DNA of 64,000 nt from Adineta ricciae (lineage: Eukaryota; Rotifera; Eurotatoria; Adinetida; Adinetidae): assembly GCA_905250025.1 (NCBI GenBank), contig CAJNOJ010000064.1, forward strand, positions 310,001 through 374,000. The letters run 5' to 3'. Shown one piece after another: positions 12,347 to 23,154 of the stretch. Every line of letters starts with the position of its first letter. Position 1 is the stretch's first letter. The notes under the pieces are model-generated. The model searched no databases. It saw nothing but the letters and a program-made list of their open reading frames with translations, and was not told the origin of the DNA. The position numbers were made by a program, and so were the translations under genes.

Positions 12347-14926
12347 CGATGGTTGGCACATACTTTGAACACTTGTTCACGACGCATCAACACTCGACAT
12401 AGATGAGTTTTCTTATGTTCCAAGATCTTCATCTCGCCGAGTCCCCGTTCTTTCATTTCGTTGGTCGACGGATCAAAACGGTACAGTTTCGCTCGTTCAC
12501 AGAAGAGAATATTTTCGTCTTCTTCTCCTGTTTTAGTTTCGACGGGTAATAAATATACAAGACGTTTGAATGTACCAGATGGTTCATAGGAATCGTCCGC
12601 ACCACCTTCTTCATCATCGTCATTTTCGTTCGTCTTCGTACTGAATAGCGGTACGCTTTGACCAGGAAAGACTAGCAAAATGAAAATCGATTGAAAGACG
12701 AAGAACTCTTGGTTCGTAGTTCCATACCTCGTCGATCGGCGCTACTTGTAGTCCATTGTTTATCTGATGATTGCTGTGCTACCTGAGCGAAACTAACTTT
12801 TGGTACGTTGCCGAATGCAAACAGTGGAGGCGGCGTCGTGTTTGTAATTGACGTCGGTTGTGAAAATTGAAATCCACCCGTAGATGTTTTGCTCGAGCTA
12901 TCAAGGTTAGCAAAGGAAAAACTGGACAAATCTGGTTTAGTTAAAGTTAGGTGCGAGAAAATGGACGGCATGGTCTTATCAGATTGAGATTTTAAAGTTG
13001 CATCATCTTTCGTTTTTACTATTTGTAGTTGTTTAGCTAGAACGAATGACAAATCTCCCGTTGATGGAGCTGACGAGGAAAGAATACGCAGAAGCCTTAC
13101 CGAGATCTTGTTTCACTCGATCCAAGATATTCTCCGTCAGTTGCGATGCGTAGTTGTCCAGTGAATACGATTGAATGTTAGTACCCGAAAAATTTCGTGA
13201 CTTCTTCTGATGGGTTTGTACAACTGCTACTTCTTCTGCACCAGACGAACTTTGTTCATAAGAAGAAGGTTTGACCAATATGGTCGGTAGTGGAGGTACC
13301 CGATTGCTCGGCAAGGAACGTTTTGCTTTTATAAATGTTCGATGATCTTTGGGAGGCGAAGGCATATTCAAAATTGGACGAGAATCTGGACTTTCAGGAA
13401 GCCAAGAGGGTACTAGAGACATTAAGGATTGCAACGACGAATCTGAAATATCATTAGAAATAGGAAATATACATATTGAAACGATTAACTAATTTACTTG
13501 GAAAGAAAGCGGATGGAAAACTTCTTAGTTGTTCAAGTAGAGCCATTGCGCGATATTGATCCAATTGATCGTCATGTTGAACTAAAGATGTTTTCATTAG
13601 TGTTCTGAACATTCAAAACAATTAGATATACCACCTTCATTCGATAGAATTGATGGCGAATCTTCTCTACAACCACGACATCCTTTACAAGGTTCCTTAT
13701 TTTCATATAAATAAAATGTTAGTGGCAGTTGAAGGCGTTTTGCTCGATCTATTTGTTCCTTTGTCGGTTTGATCTCGCCGATCACCGTTACATCTATACA
13801 GAATGAACAGGCATGGAAATAGAACTTCATCAAATATAGTTCATTGTTACCGTCATCGGACAATCGTATGTTGTCGATAGGTGACGAATCTACCGTTTGT
13901 TTTTCATTGAACGCTTTTCCTTCTTGAAATATTTTCACAAATCGTTTTCCTTGTTCATCCGTTTTGAACCTCACACATAGTGTTTCATGTTTAGCTGGAC
14001 CATCGGAATAATCCATAGCTGACCATATGTAGGCATTTTCTTTGCCTTGATGCTCTTTCAATTCCATTTCAGATGTTATTCGATGGTTGGCACATACTTT
14101 GAACACTTGTTCACGACGCATCAACACTCGACATAGATGAGTTTTCTTATGTTGTAAGATCTTCATCTCGCCGAGTCCACGTTCTTTCATTTCGTTGGTC
14201 GACGGATCAAAACGGTACAGTTTCGCTCGTTCACAGAAGAGAATATTTTCGTCTTCTTCTCCTGTTTTAGTTTCGGTGGGTGATAAATATACAAGGCGTT
14301 TGAATGTATCAGATGGTTCATAGGAATCACATTCATCATCATCATCATGATCAAGTGTATAAATGTTAGTAGTTGCCTGAATGTCATTGAACACATATGG
14401 AGCTACAAAAATTAAATTGAGATACGTCACGTCAAGGCATAGTCTCGTTTTCCTACTGGAAGGAGAAGGCAATTCATCGGCTTTTCTCGCAAATGAAAGT
14501 GGTAGTGATGGTGACGGTGCTGATGTAGTTGTTAGATCACATCTATTGTCATACAATGGCATCGGATACGGTGGTCGAAATGAAAGCAAGGAGTTTGGTA
14601 TGAACGGCGGAGCTTGAGGAGTACGTATCTGAGCAAATGGTGACACGAAAGATTCATGCTGCCGCAGTTGTAATAGATTATGATGTTGTTGGATAGATGC
14701 AACTTTGTTAGCTAAGAATTCTACATTATTCTACAAATAACAATCAGAATTAAGAGAAGAAAGTTCAATACAAAACTAATCAAACCTTTATATCACCCAA
14801 TTGCATACGAATAACATGTGAATATTGAGTTATTTGATGTATCATGCTGGTTTGATTATTCAAACAGTTGAAAAGCTGCTCATTGAGATATTCATCAGAT
14901 AAACCTGATGAGAATAGAGCAGACAT
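12347..14926 (-). CDS. RanBP2/Nup358-like FG nucleoporin with two RanBD domains (3' partial)
   Basis: Read from 14926 to the N at 12346, through at least seven exons. It starts MSALFSSGLSDEYLNEQLFN and is preceded directly by a TTGTTTTAG acceptor. An alternative or extra first exon could start at 15058 (MSNRK). The first Ran-binding domain lies at about 14340-13900 (KRLVYLSPTETKTGEEDE; ERGLGEMKILQHKKTHLCRV; MRREQVFKVCANH), then a conserved extension with Cys pairs (CKGCRGC). The middle exons (about 13597-12670) are Ser/Pro-rich with scattered FG-type motifs (FSFANL, GGFQFSQ, LFAFGN). The second RanBD begins at about 12600 and is cut off after CANH by the gap. RanBD proteins bind RanGTP at the nuclear pore during export-complex disassembly. 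I infer one gene because exon phases continue across the region. Confidence 0.8.
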
Positions 14927-15461
14927 CTAAAACAAATGTAATCGTTTTTGTTTTATGAATTTAAACGAAAAGTTGATATATCGAATCGCACGAGGAAGGA
15001 CAGCATAGCCATTTTCTTCTTTGAGCACGAGTCTCTGCTCTACCTTCCTATTACTCATGGTATTTCAATTCATTATCGATAGATGTCACTCGTTTCCGCA
15101 ATTGCAGAGTAACTGATCAGAAATTGCGAACACACAGCTTCGAATAGAGAACAAACGTATTTATTGTTTTGTTTGTCTATCTTTCAAGCTTCGAGAGAAA
15201 GCCGATTATGCATATGCACAGTGATGTTCAATCTTCGTGAGCATTATTGATCCGAGTATTTATGATTCAGAAAGAAGAGCTGTTATTTGATTAATGAGCG
15301 GAAAGGTATCTGGGTTCAAAGATTGCTCAAATTCGATATCTCTTCATAGAACTTATTAGCATAGTGACATCTTCTCTTCCCGAATAACAAAAACCTCGTT
15401 CTTCTATTGCATATCTAGGTCTACTACACGTATTCATACTGTGGCGTAACTCTTAATCACC
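14927..15461. other. short intergenic region
   Basis: Holds a possible short upstream coding exon of the nucleoporin (ATG at 15058, minus strand, MSNRK then a GTAGAG donor), and otherwise AT-rich DNA up to the receptor pseudogene. Confidence 0.35.
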
Positions 15462-16200
15462 ATGAACTTGACAACAGTATCAACTGAATCATTGTTTGTT
15501 CCATTGGATATTCTAATGGTTTTATGTACACTTTCAACAATTTTACTTTCTCTTGTTTTCCTCTTACTTAGTAGGCAATTCATGTTTAGCAGCATTTATC
15601 GTTGGATGGCTCACTATTAACATGGCAATATTTACATTAGGAAATGATCTCACCCTCATCGGTTAACAAGATTCACTTTGCATCACTCTTGGTTATATCG
15701 GTTGTGCAACTTACAAAATTCTCAATTGTTCATTTTCCCAACAAACCCTACATCGATACATTGTCGGTGTCTATCCAAACTGGATGTTCTTGCGATCGGT
15801 TTGACTTGGATCTATGGCTTTGCTTATCCACTTGTTCTGGTTATTCCCGATATTATTACTTATACATACATTATCTGACAATCAAATCTGTCAAAAACCT
15901 ATTCGATTGTTGTTCTATACAATCTATAGAGCTTTATGTGCGTATTTGATTCCGATATCAGGCGTCGTGATAATCTATTATTGCAAATGATTTGTCGAAT
16001 AGTTATATCAGTAACAATACTAATTGCAATCTCATTTCCATACATCTTGCTTCTGCTCATGTCGTTTTTCATAACTCCGCCGAAATATCATTTTCACATT
16101 GTGTATGTGTTTGTGATCTATCGATCCTGACTGCTTTACTTCGATTCACTGAACCATTGAAAGCAGTTCTTATGAAGACCATCAAAAACGATCTAACATA
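15462..16200 (+). pseudogene. decayed rhodopsin-like seven-transmembrane receptor
   Basis: Receptor-like protein can be read across all three plus frames in order. An N-terminus with a glycosylation-type start (MNLTTVSTESLF) and first membrane segment lie at 15462-15570. A segment at about 15670-15800 (LHRYIVGVYPNWMFL) sits where receptors of this animal's lineage carry 'HRYI..VYP' after TM3. Membrane segments follow at about 15800-15870 (TWIYGFAYPLVLVIPDII) and 15880-15985 (LLFYTIYRALCAYLIPISGV). A TM6-like stretch (RIVISVTILIAISFPYILL) and a TM7/tail (TEPLKAVLMKTIKNDL) end near 16200. At least four frame changes and internal stops (for example near 15618, 15880 and 15988) break it, and no intron explains them. 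It is a broken copy of a host receptor family also represented at 21839 and 47503. Confidence 0.75.
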
Positions 16201-16591
16201 GTCAACACCATGCACACCTAACTTTATTTTACTTGCTCCTACCATCGGATTAATAAGTCGTATTTACCTTCATACTCATGCAGGTATAATAGCGGAAGTA
16301 AAACTATACCTACTCAACAGATGTCGCTAGAATCACTTAAAGTTTGAATTTATTGAGGCTCATATACGTCATTCATGGCTGCGTATGAAAAATTTCTAGA
16401 AAATATTTGTTTTGATTATTCTTTAGCGACATACGTTAAGTAAATAAACGGTGTGATCATGCCCACAATCGGCGTATACTGAATAATATTGTTTTTCGTT
16501 TTACCATTTCTCACGTCTTAGTCACCAACAAACGGATTTAGTTGTTTTTAGACTTCATAGATTGTTAATTCGCTACTATTTTGTTTAAATC
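16201..16591. other. intergenic, nothing recognised
   Basis: 391 bp of AT-rich DNA between the receptor pseudogene and the LAPTM4-like gene. Presumed promoter of the latter. Confidence 0.4.
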
Positions 16592-17864
16592 ATGGTTACG
16601 ACCACAATTAACGTGGAAACTGATGTCCGACGTCGGTACAATCGACGAGTACTTTTTTGCATTCGAATTAAGTAAGTGGGATGCTTATCTTCTGTCTGCA
16701 CCTATACGATAAGCAGCACATCATTATGAGAAATATAGATAGAGTGATGACGTCATGCAGTTCAACGTAAAAACTTGTTTTTCTTTTCTTCCAGGGGAGC
16801 TGCCTTGTTACTTGGTTTTTGGGATCTATTGATTCATTCGGCAGCACTATGTGCGTTGATTTTCATGTTTGGCCGAACATCGCAATCGATGCATATGCTC
16901 CCATCAGCTAGTAATGAAGTGTCTCATCAACTGCCCATGACGCTGGTTGATCCTCACGAACATCCAGTAGTACTTGAAAACAAGAATTTTCTTTCCAGTA
17001 ATATTTTATTGAACCGTATTTTGGAGAAACGAGTGGAAAATCATCCTGAACCACAGATCAATGCACGCAATTTTTATTCACATTTGGATTTTATGACATT
17101 TAAATGGGCACAATCGCTCAGTCAACGTGAGTCTATTGAAGGGTTTTGCCGCAATTTATGAAAAGTGCTTTTTTTTCTATAGAAGACAAATGTGTGGTTT
17201 TCTTTGTGATTTTTTCCGCAACAGTTCTCATCTTAGCACACATATGTGGTGTTTTGACCGTAAGTACTCTCGGACACCATTGCGAATCAATCGTTTGTTT
17301 GACATTTTGGAATTGTAGAATAAACCGTCGTATATCGTTCCATATTTTTTAATCAAAGTATTCAATGTCATCGTATCCATTCTGTCGATGTTAGGTTTCT
17401 ATGCATACTTACCTGACATCACAATTTGGCTTCGAATGCAACCTGAGTTTCCTTTCAAGCACTACCTGCTCGAACTCGACGGTCAAACTCTTCAACTGGT
17501 CGTATTCACTCTTCTTTTATTCATTATTCTCGCTAAAGTGAGTTGCTTTTCTTCGCTTCAAGTTCACGGAAATAGTTTCGTTTTCTTTTCTAGCTCTACA
17601 TCGCTGCTATCGTCTGGTATTGTTATGGATATATAACAGCATTGAACATGGCACGCGCTATCGGCACCATCACTGCTCATGCAGACAGTCCACAACCAAT
17701 TCTGGGTGGAGTAAGTTTAACTTTCCTATCAAACTATCGATCATATGTTTGTTTTCTATAAATAGATGTATTCACCACCTAAATATGAAGAAGCAATTAA
17801 AGCGAATCCGCAACAAGAAGAAGATTATGCACCGCCTCCGTATACACCCTTACTCTCATCTTAA
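16592..17864 (+). CDS. LAPTM4/5-like lysosomal membrane protein with two PY motifs
   Basis: Six exons: 16592-16671, 16795-17126, 17183-17259, 17319-17537, 17594-17710, 17766-17864. There are four hydrophobic segments, at GAALLLGFWDLLIHSAALCA, VVFFVIFSATVLILAHICG, FNVIVSILSMLGFYAYLPD and LVVFTLLLFIILAKLYIAAI, the order and spacing of the LAPTM family. The unusually long first loop (about 100 residues) replaces the short loop of vertebrate LAPTM4. The C-terminus carries two PPxY motifs, PPKYEEA and PPPYTPLLSS. In known LAPTMs these recruit NEDD4-family ubiquitin ligases and direct Golgi-to-lysosome sorting. The terminal LLSS could add a dileucine sorting signal. All splice phases agree and the start lies at the 5' end of a 27-codon exon, so the gene is complete. 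Confidence 0.85.
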
Positions 17865-18344
17865 AAATCTCTACATTTCCGATTTATTTTCTCGTTTGGA
17901 GGTTTATTTTGAATATTTTATCTTCTTTTTGTTCCGAAAAACAACCAAGCATGTATCCTTATGTATTTACACATGTTTCTTCATAAACGTGACAAAAAAT
18001 TATTGGATGAAAACACCTTGCATGTGATTTTTTGTATATATAGACGTCTCACTATCGAAATAAAATCAAATTCTACGTTCCCGAGTTAAAACGCTTTCAT
18101 TTTATTCACTTCGGAAGAGAAAGGGCACTTTGGAGAGAATGCTTCGTTCGTTTCTAAGACATTGAAATCGCGTTCATGTGTTCGTTATCAGTTTCAAGCG
18201 TGGAAGGAGCAGATATATTGGAAGCGGAGTCGAATACTTTCGAATTGTGATTCGTTTCACCGATGTTTGGTTCTTTTCGTTTATGTGAGAGGAAAGTGTT
18301 CTGTATACGACGGAAGAACGGCAAAGTACCTGGTGATTTCAGTT
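17865..18344. other. convergent intergenic region
   Basis: 480 bp between the stops of LAPTM4-like (+) and the TTLL gene (-). A plus-strand AATAAA lies near 18058-18064 (CGAAATAAAATC) and is a likely polyadenylation signal for the former. No coding exon seen. Confidence 0.5.
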
Positions 18345-20307
18345 CTAAATAGATGAGATGATAAGAAAAAATGAAATTCTGTGTTCATTTACACTACCCT
18401 CTTCTTCGAAGAGACACTCGCCGAGATTGATTTTGGAAACGTGTGCGTCTCTGGCGCCCTTCGTTGATGATGCAGGATCATCAATTGTTTTCGTATTTAT
18501 TGTGAAATCAACGGATGATTGAGTCGTTTCAAGGAAAGTATCTTGACGATCTGTTGGCAAATTAATCGAGTCTGACAATGACTTTTTCGATGAAGTTGTT
18601 GCTGCTGGTGCTGATGCGGGAGCATCAGTCTTGGTACTGTTACTACGCAAGACACGCGTTCGATTGTTTTTATAAGTTTTGCCTTCCACACGAAGGTCAA
18701 TTCCGACATAATTCGGAACAGCAACAAGCGTGCCTTTGTGAATTAGCTCAAAACGACCTGTATCTTCTGATCGCTCATATTTTCGATCGATGACGACTAA
18801 AGATGCATAATCAATTACGTTTGGAGAAATTCTACTAACTAATTGATTTACCTTTGCAAGTATCTTCAAGAACAGCATCACACATTTCTGTAGTCACAGC
18901 AGTGCAACGTGCCATGGTTGGACTACAATTGATTTCAATAAGCCATGGTTGAAGATCTTCACCCAACATAAAATCTGCACCGAATAATTCAAACGAATTC
19001 TACAGGTTGAAACGGGAATGTTCGGTTTGTTCTAATAAGAGAAGTTCTTACTTTACGTATATCGATCGTATCTTGTGCAACGAGCATTGAACATATAATT
19101 GCTTCTTTCATCGCGGGATAAATAAACGAATCCCATTTCGCGGCTAACTTCTTCGGCCGAAGATACTTGTCAACGAATTCTGCACTCTTCCACATATTCT
19201 CTCCTAAAGCGAACCAAATTAACAATGATTCACAACACAGATCGATAATGTCGTACGTGGTAAATCAGAGTGTCGAGAGGCATTGTTCTTATAGTGTTTT
19301 TGTATGGCATGATTACATAAATGTACATTTTGTTGACGCGTTGCTAAACTAAAATATTCCGTACAAAAACGAAGGTAACAATCTTTGTACATCCATATTG
19401 TTAACGGATTCCAATCGGTAACCAGAAACCATTGACGGATGTCGAATTTTACATTGTGAATCAATAGCGGCCGTTCGATATACTTCTGAACAATGAATTT
19501 CGCTTTATCGGTGACAGTTGAAGTGCAAAGTTTTAACATGTCCTCGAGACGATCATAAACGACAATCCCTAAATGGTAGGATAATGCATTCTGGAGTAGT
19601 TATATCAAACAAACCTCGCCCGCGGGATTTTGCTCCGGGTTTTGATATCCAAATGTTTCTTGTTCCATCAATGCGATATTGTGGCCAATGGTGTTCGACA
19701 TTTTTCAAGCATTGTTCAACTCGATTTGAATAGGTTTTCATTCCGTCAATTTCCGCGTAGAAACTATTGAGATAGGATAAAAATCTATCAGTGAACGACT
19801 CAAATCTTACTGCGATGCAGCATAGAACTGTTCGATAAACTGTGCCCATTGTTCATCTGTCGAGGCTTTTTGCGATGTTAATTTTATGTCAATATCTTCG
19901 TGATCACGTGCCGCCGTAAATTGTTCGACTTTATTCAAAGCAAATTCAATATATGACGATGGAACAATTTGCAACGATGGTTGGCCTGAGAAGAAAGTCC
20001 ATGTGAGGTCTTGAGCTCTCGAAACGATTGATTCTTACTTAAACTCATGTCGAGACTTGAATTGATGTTCGGCTCAAGAATTCCTTTGCAGCGATTTCGT
20101 ATAAGTTTGAGAAAACTGATACACGCTGTTAGACGATAATCATCTAAATAGAACAAATGAGACAAAGAGCTTACGGAAATGGTTCATCGTACCAATAAAT
20201 GCGGTTCGTTCATCATCGTGAGTTAGTTTGTAACATCGAGGATAGAATTCATCTGCACTACCTGAATGAAACCATGGCAAATTTTTCAAAACCGTGCAAA
20301 GTCCAAC
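18345..20307 (-). CDS. TTLL3: tubulin glycylase, TTLL3/8 type (5' partial)
   Basis: Exons run from 20307 down to 18345 with short introns. The N-terminal piece [12 protein letters not shown] and FYPRCYKL matches the segment of TTLL3/TTLL8 just before the catalytic core. The ATP-grasp core contains [44 protein letters not shown], and the metal/nucleotide-binding [18 protein letters not shown] with [11 protein letters not shown] after it. The tail after [15 protein letters not shown] is low-complexity Ser/Thr. [15 protein letters not shown] plus the VQKYIERPL element point to the glycylase branch, which adds glycine side chains to tubulin in cilia, rather than to polyglutamylases. The first exon(s) are missing: the gap at 20314 sits 6 nt beyond the acceptor of the first visible exon. 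Confidence 0.88.
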
Positions 20308-20313
20308 CTGAAT

Positions 20314-20350
20314 NATTAAACAAAAAAAAAAGAAAAGAAAAGAAAAGAAA
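20314..20350. repeat. N plus (AAAAG)n tract, probable assembly join
   Basis: A single N at 20314 is followed by a run of A and about four AAAAG units. The combination of an ambiguous base, a low-complexity tract and a gene losing its 5' exons right here marks a contig break. Confidence 0.75.
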
Positions 20351-20425
20351 TCCGTATACGTGGTTGAAATAACCAACGTTTATAAACAAAAACAAGTTTC
20401 ATTGCTTATACTTTTCGATATCAGA

Positions 20426-21145
20426 TCACATTTGTTGCTGTTGTAGACTGGATAGTATCGAGGCATATGCATACATAAACATATAATTTTGTGCTAAAAG
20501 GTAATTGTATGGATATGTGGATACGGAAGACGATGAGTATTTTCGTCGTTTTTCATCTTGATTCTCCGTATCGATGGTTAATGGACGTTTTTTTGGTGGT
20601 AAAGATTTACAATCAGTTGGCACGGTCGAACATTTTTGATTACGTTGTCGATGACGATACAAGGTCGATTTGATCGACGTAAATGTTGGTAGATGTTCGC
20701 GTATTTCAATGGAATGTTCACTTATGGAACGCTCTAGTTCTTCGTCGTAGATTCGCGGTATAGTCACGGTATCTTCTGCAGCACGTTTTTTCAAACGTGA
20801 CAAGAATTCTTGTTGAGGATCGACATGTAACGTTCGACCATGTAAATGTCCATCATTACGACGCACAACACGGTCGCCATACGTACGTACACTTGCGCTA
20901 CATAATTCACTATAAGAATCGAAACTATTTGCTTGAATGTAAACGCAACGTGAAACACATACTGCGTACATGTCCAGGACATCGAACCATCGAGATTATC
21001 ACGTCGATGCTTGTAACGATGCCCGTCAAGTATAATACATGGTTTACCTTTTTGTGTTGTCTTAAAAATGAATGACGAGTTCAAGAGATCTGATTCTTGC
21101 TTAATGGGTTTTTGATTGGATGCTAATTCAGCAAGAACATCTAGA
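20426..21145 (-). CDS. FLYWCH-type zinc finger protein (5' end not found)
   Basis: Two coding blocks on the minus strand. The upstream one (from 21145) encodes KGKPCIILDGHRYKHRRDN ... GSMSW, the first half of a FLYWCH zinc finger. The second (to 20426) encodes SELCSASVRTYGDRVVRRND then GHLHG, supplying the second Cys and the HxH of the finger, then a basic region (PPKKRPLT; EKRRKYSSSS) and a Gln-rich end. Joining needs either a 38-nt intron at about 20971-20934 (GTACGC...TTCAAG), giving W-T-S where zinc fingers have W-x-C, or a one-base discrepancy. FLYWCH proteins bind DNA or repress miRNA promoters. The exon before 21145 begins after a good acceptor (TTTTTTAATAG); its upstream partner and start codon were not identified. 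Confidence 0.65.
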
Positions 21146-21838
21146 CTATTAAAAAAACAAACAAACAAAACGTTCGATTCGAACTCCGTGAATATAATTT
21201 TCGTCTTCTTTTGTCCTTACTTATTCATTATATATGTTTCGAGATGTATGGAAAATGAAAGAATGATTTCGTCTTTTATGCGGCATGACTATATATACAT
21301 ACGTGTACAGATGTATCGATCGAGCTATTCTCTCGTATCATATGATGTCTTTCTCCATGTGCGTTCCGAAATATCAAGGGCTTTACTATTATAATAGACT
21401 TGTTCTATCATGAATGTTAACAGAAACGAAGAAGAAGAATCTAGAAACGAGAAAATTTGTACAAAAAAACAAATCGATGTCGCCTGTAACAAATAGGAAG
21501 ATTTATAAGTCATCGTTAATTTCGATCAATAATGTCTTTTCAACATGACTGTCCACTTATATTAGTACGAATGTAGAGAACTAGAAATCGCATGATATTT
21601 CTTGTCCAAAGGACGAAGTTCAAGTTCTCATCATTGGTATGAACGTCAGTTTAATCGACATACTGAAAATAGTCATCATAAAGGTCAAGAAGAATTTGAC
21701 GAGAAAACATCATCGAGCACAGTTTTAGCTAAGTAAGTCTCCTTCAGTATATACTTGAACGTGACTAATTCATGTTTGTTTTTTTATATAATAATTCTGC
21801 TTTTCTTTAACCGCCGTTAGACATTGAGAAAAACATTC
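21146..21838. other. intergenic with a possible stray plus-strand exon
   Basis: Between the FLYWCH gene (-) and a receptor gene (+). At 21597-21731 the plus strand has a 45-codon open stretch rich in Ser/His/Glu (HHWYERQFNRHTENSHH) that ends at a good donor (GCTAA|GTAAGT). The only acceptor nearby (CCGCCGTTAG, 21820) would lead to an early stop. It may be a 5' UTR exon of the receptor or a relic. No other content recognised. Confidence 0.3.
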
Positions 21839-22851
21839 ATGTTGAATACAACTGTTCCATCTTTGGCATCTACTTCGCAACAAGTCGTGATTAGTCTCGG
21901 TTTTTGCCTTCTGGTCGCAGGTTCTATTGGTAATCCATTGACTTTAATTGTATTTCTCAGTCTTCAAACATTTCGGCATAGCTCATGTGCGTTTTACCTA
22001 ACTGTCATGTCGTTTATTAATATCTTTCATCTGTTCACCGGTTTATTTACTCATATCATGATCTATGGTTTTAATATCAATTGGTTGAATATGTCCGTTG
22101 TTTATTGTAAATTTCGTCCGTTCTACGTTCAGTTGTGCGCGATGTCATCCTCATCGTGTATGTGTCTTGCGACAATCGATCAGTTTCTAGCGACATGTTC
22201 ATCTCCTCGTTGCCAACGATTATGTAACATAAAACTAGCTCGACAATTGGTGATAGGATTGATCATCATTTGGTTTGGATGTGGAATTTCATTTCTAATC
22301 TATTATAATCATGTGGGAAGCGATCCTGTTGTGTGTGACGTAACAAATAGAGCTTTTAATAAGTTCAATAGCGTTTTTTATGGACCGTTTATGATGAGTA
22401 TTCTGCCAATGATAATCATGATCCTATTCGCGATCTTGGCATATCGAAATGTTCAACAAATTGCTTATCGAACGGTTCCATTGGTTCGTCGTGAACTAGA
22501 TAAACAATTAACAACTATGGTTCTCGTCCATGTGATTTATGCTGCAATCAGCGTTACGCCTGGTGCTATTTTCAACTTATTCAAAACATTCTATCCGTTG
22601 ATAATTGATCAAAACACCACCGAACAATTGAGATGTATTAAGAGTTTAACAACGACAGTGTATTACTTCAATCATATGGTAAGACGAGAAAATTTGAAGA
22701 CGACTACGAGATATTCTCTGTTTAGGGCTCGCTATATATCTACGTATGTGTTTCGAAACGGTTTCGTCAACAATTGCTTTACGTCTTGTCGAAAATTTGC
22801 TTCAAACGATATCCACCGGGTAATCCAAATCGAATCAAACCGGAAACATGA
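21839..22851 (+). CDS. rhodopsin-like seven-transmembrane receptor (orphan)
   Basis: Two exons, 21839-22678 and 22726-22851; the 47-nt intron falls after ...YYFNHM. Splicing gives about 321 residues with a complete TM7 (VYYFNHMGSLYIYVCV) and a cytoplasmic tail; reading through without splicing would end in a different frame. The N-terminus has one glycosylation site (NTT). TM1 contains GSIGNPL (the N of helix 1), TM2 and TM3 follow, and the TM3 Cys in SVVYCKFRPF pairs with the Cys of PVVCDV in loop 2. The DRY position reads DQFLA. TM6 ends AAISVTPGAIFNLF. Divergent peptide-receptor-like proteins of this kind are expanded in bdelloid rotifers; the ligand is unknown. An acceptor (CCGCCGTTAG) lies 18 nt upstream. 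Confidence 0.85.
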
Positions 22852-23154
22852 ATTTGTTGTATCCTAACATATATGTATAAATGAAAACTTCTCGAAAGCG
22901 TGCTCATCAGCCATAGAAGTTAAATTAGATCTATTAGCTGATTGACATAAACTCTGACAGAATAGTTCATGTCTAAGTTGTTCAAGAAAACCAACTGAAC
23001 GACTTCGTTTTTTGTATGAAGTATATTGACAGCTACGACCATGTTTATTTCTTTTCTTAACTAATAAAATCACATATATTTCTGTGTAGCATCCTTGCTT
23101 ATATACAGATCACAAAAGAACAATAACAAAAAAAAGAGCAGCAAAAGAATTGGT
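22852..23154. other. convergent intergenic region
   Basis: 303 bp between the receptor (+) and RAE1 (-) stops. AT-rich with no supported exon. Confidence 0.45.
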
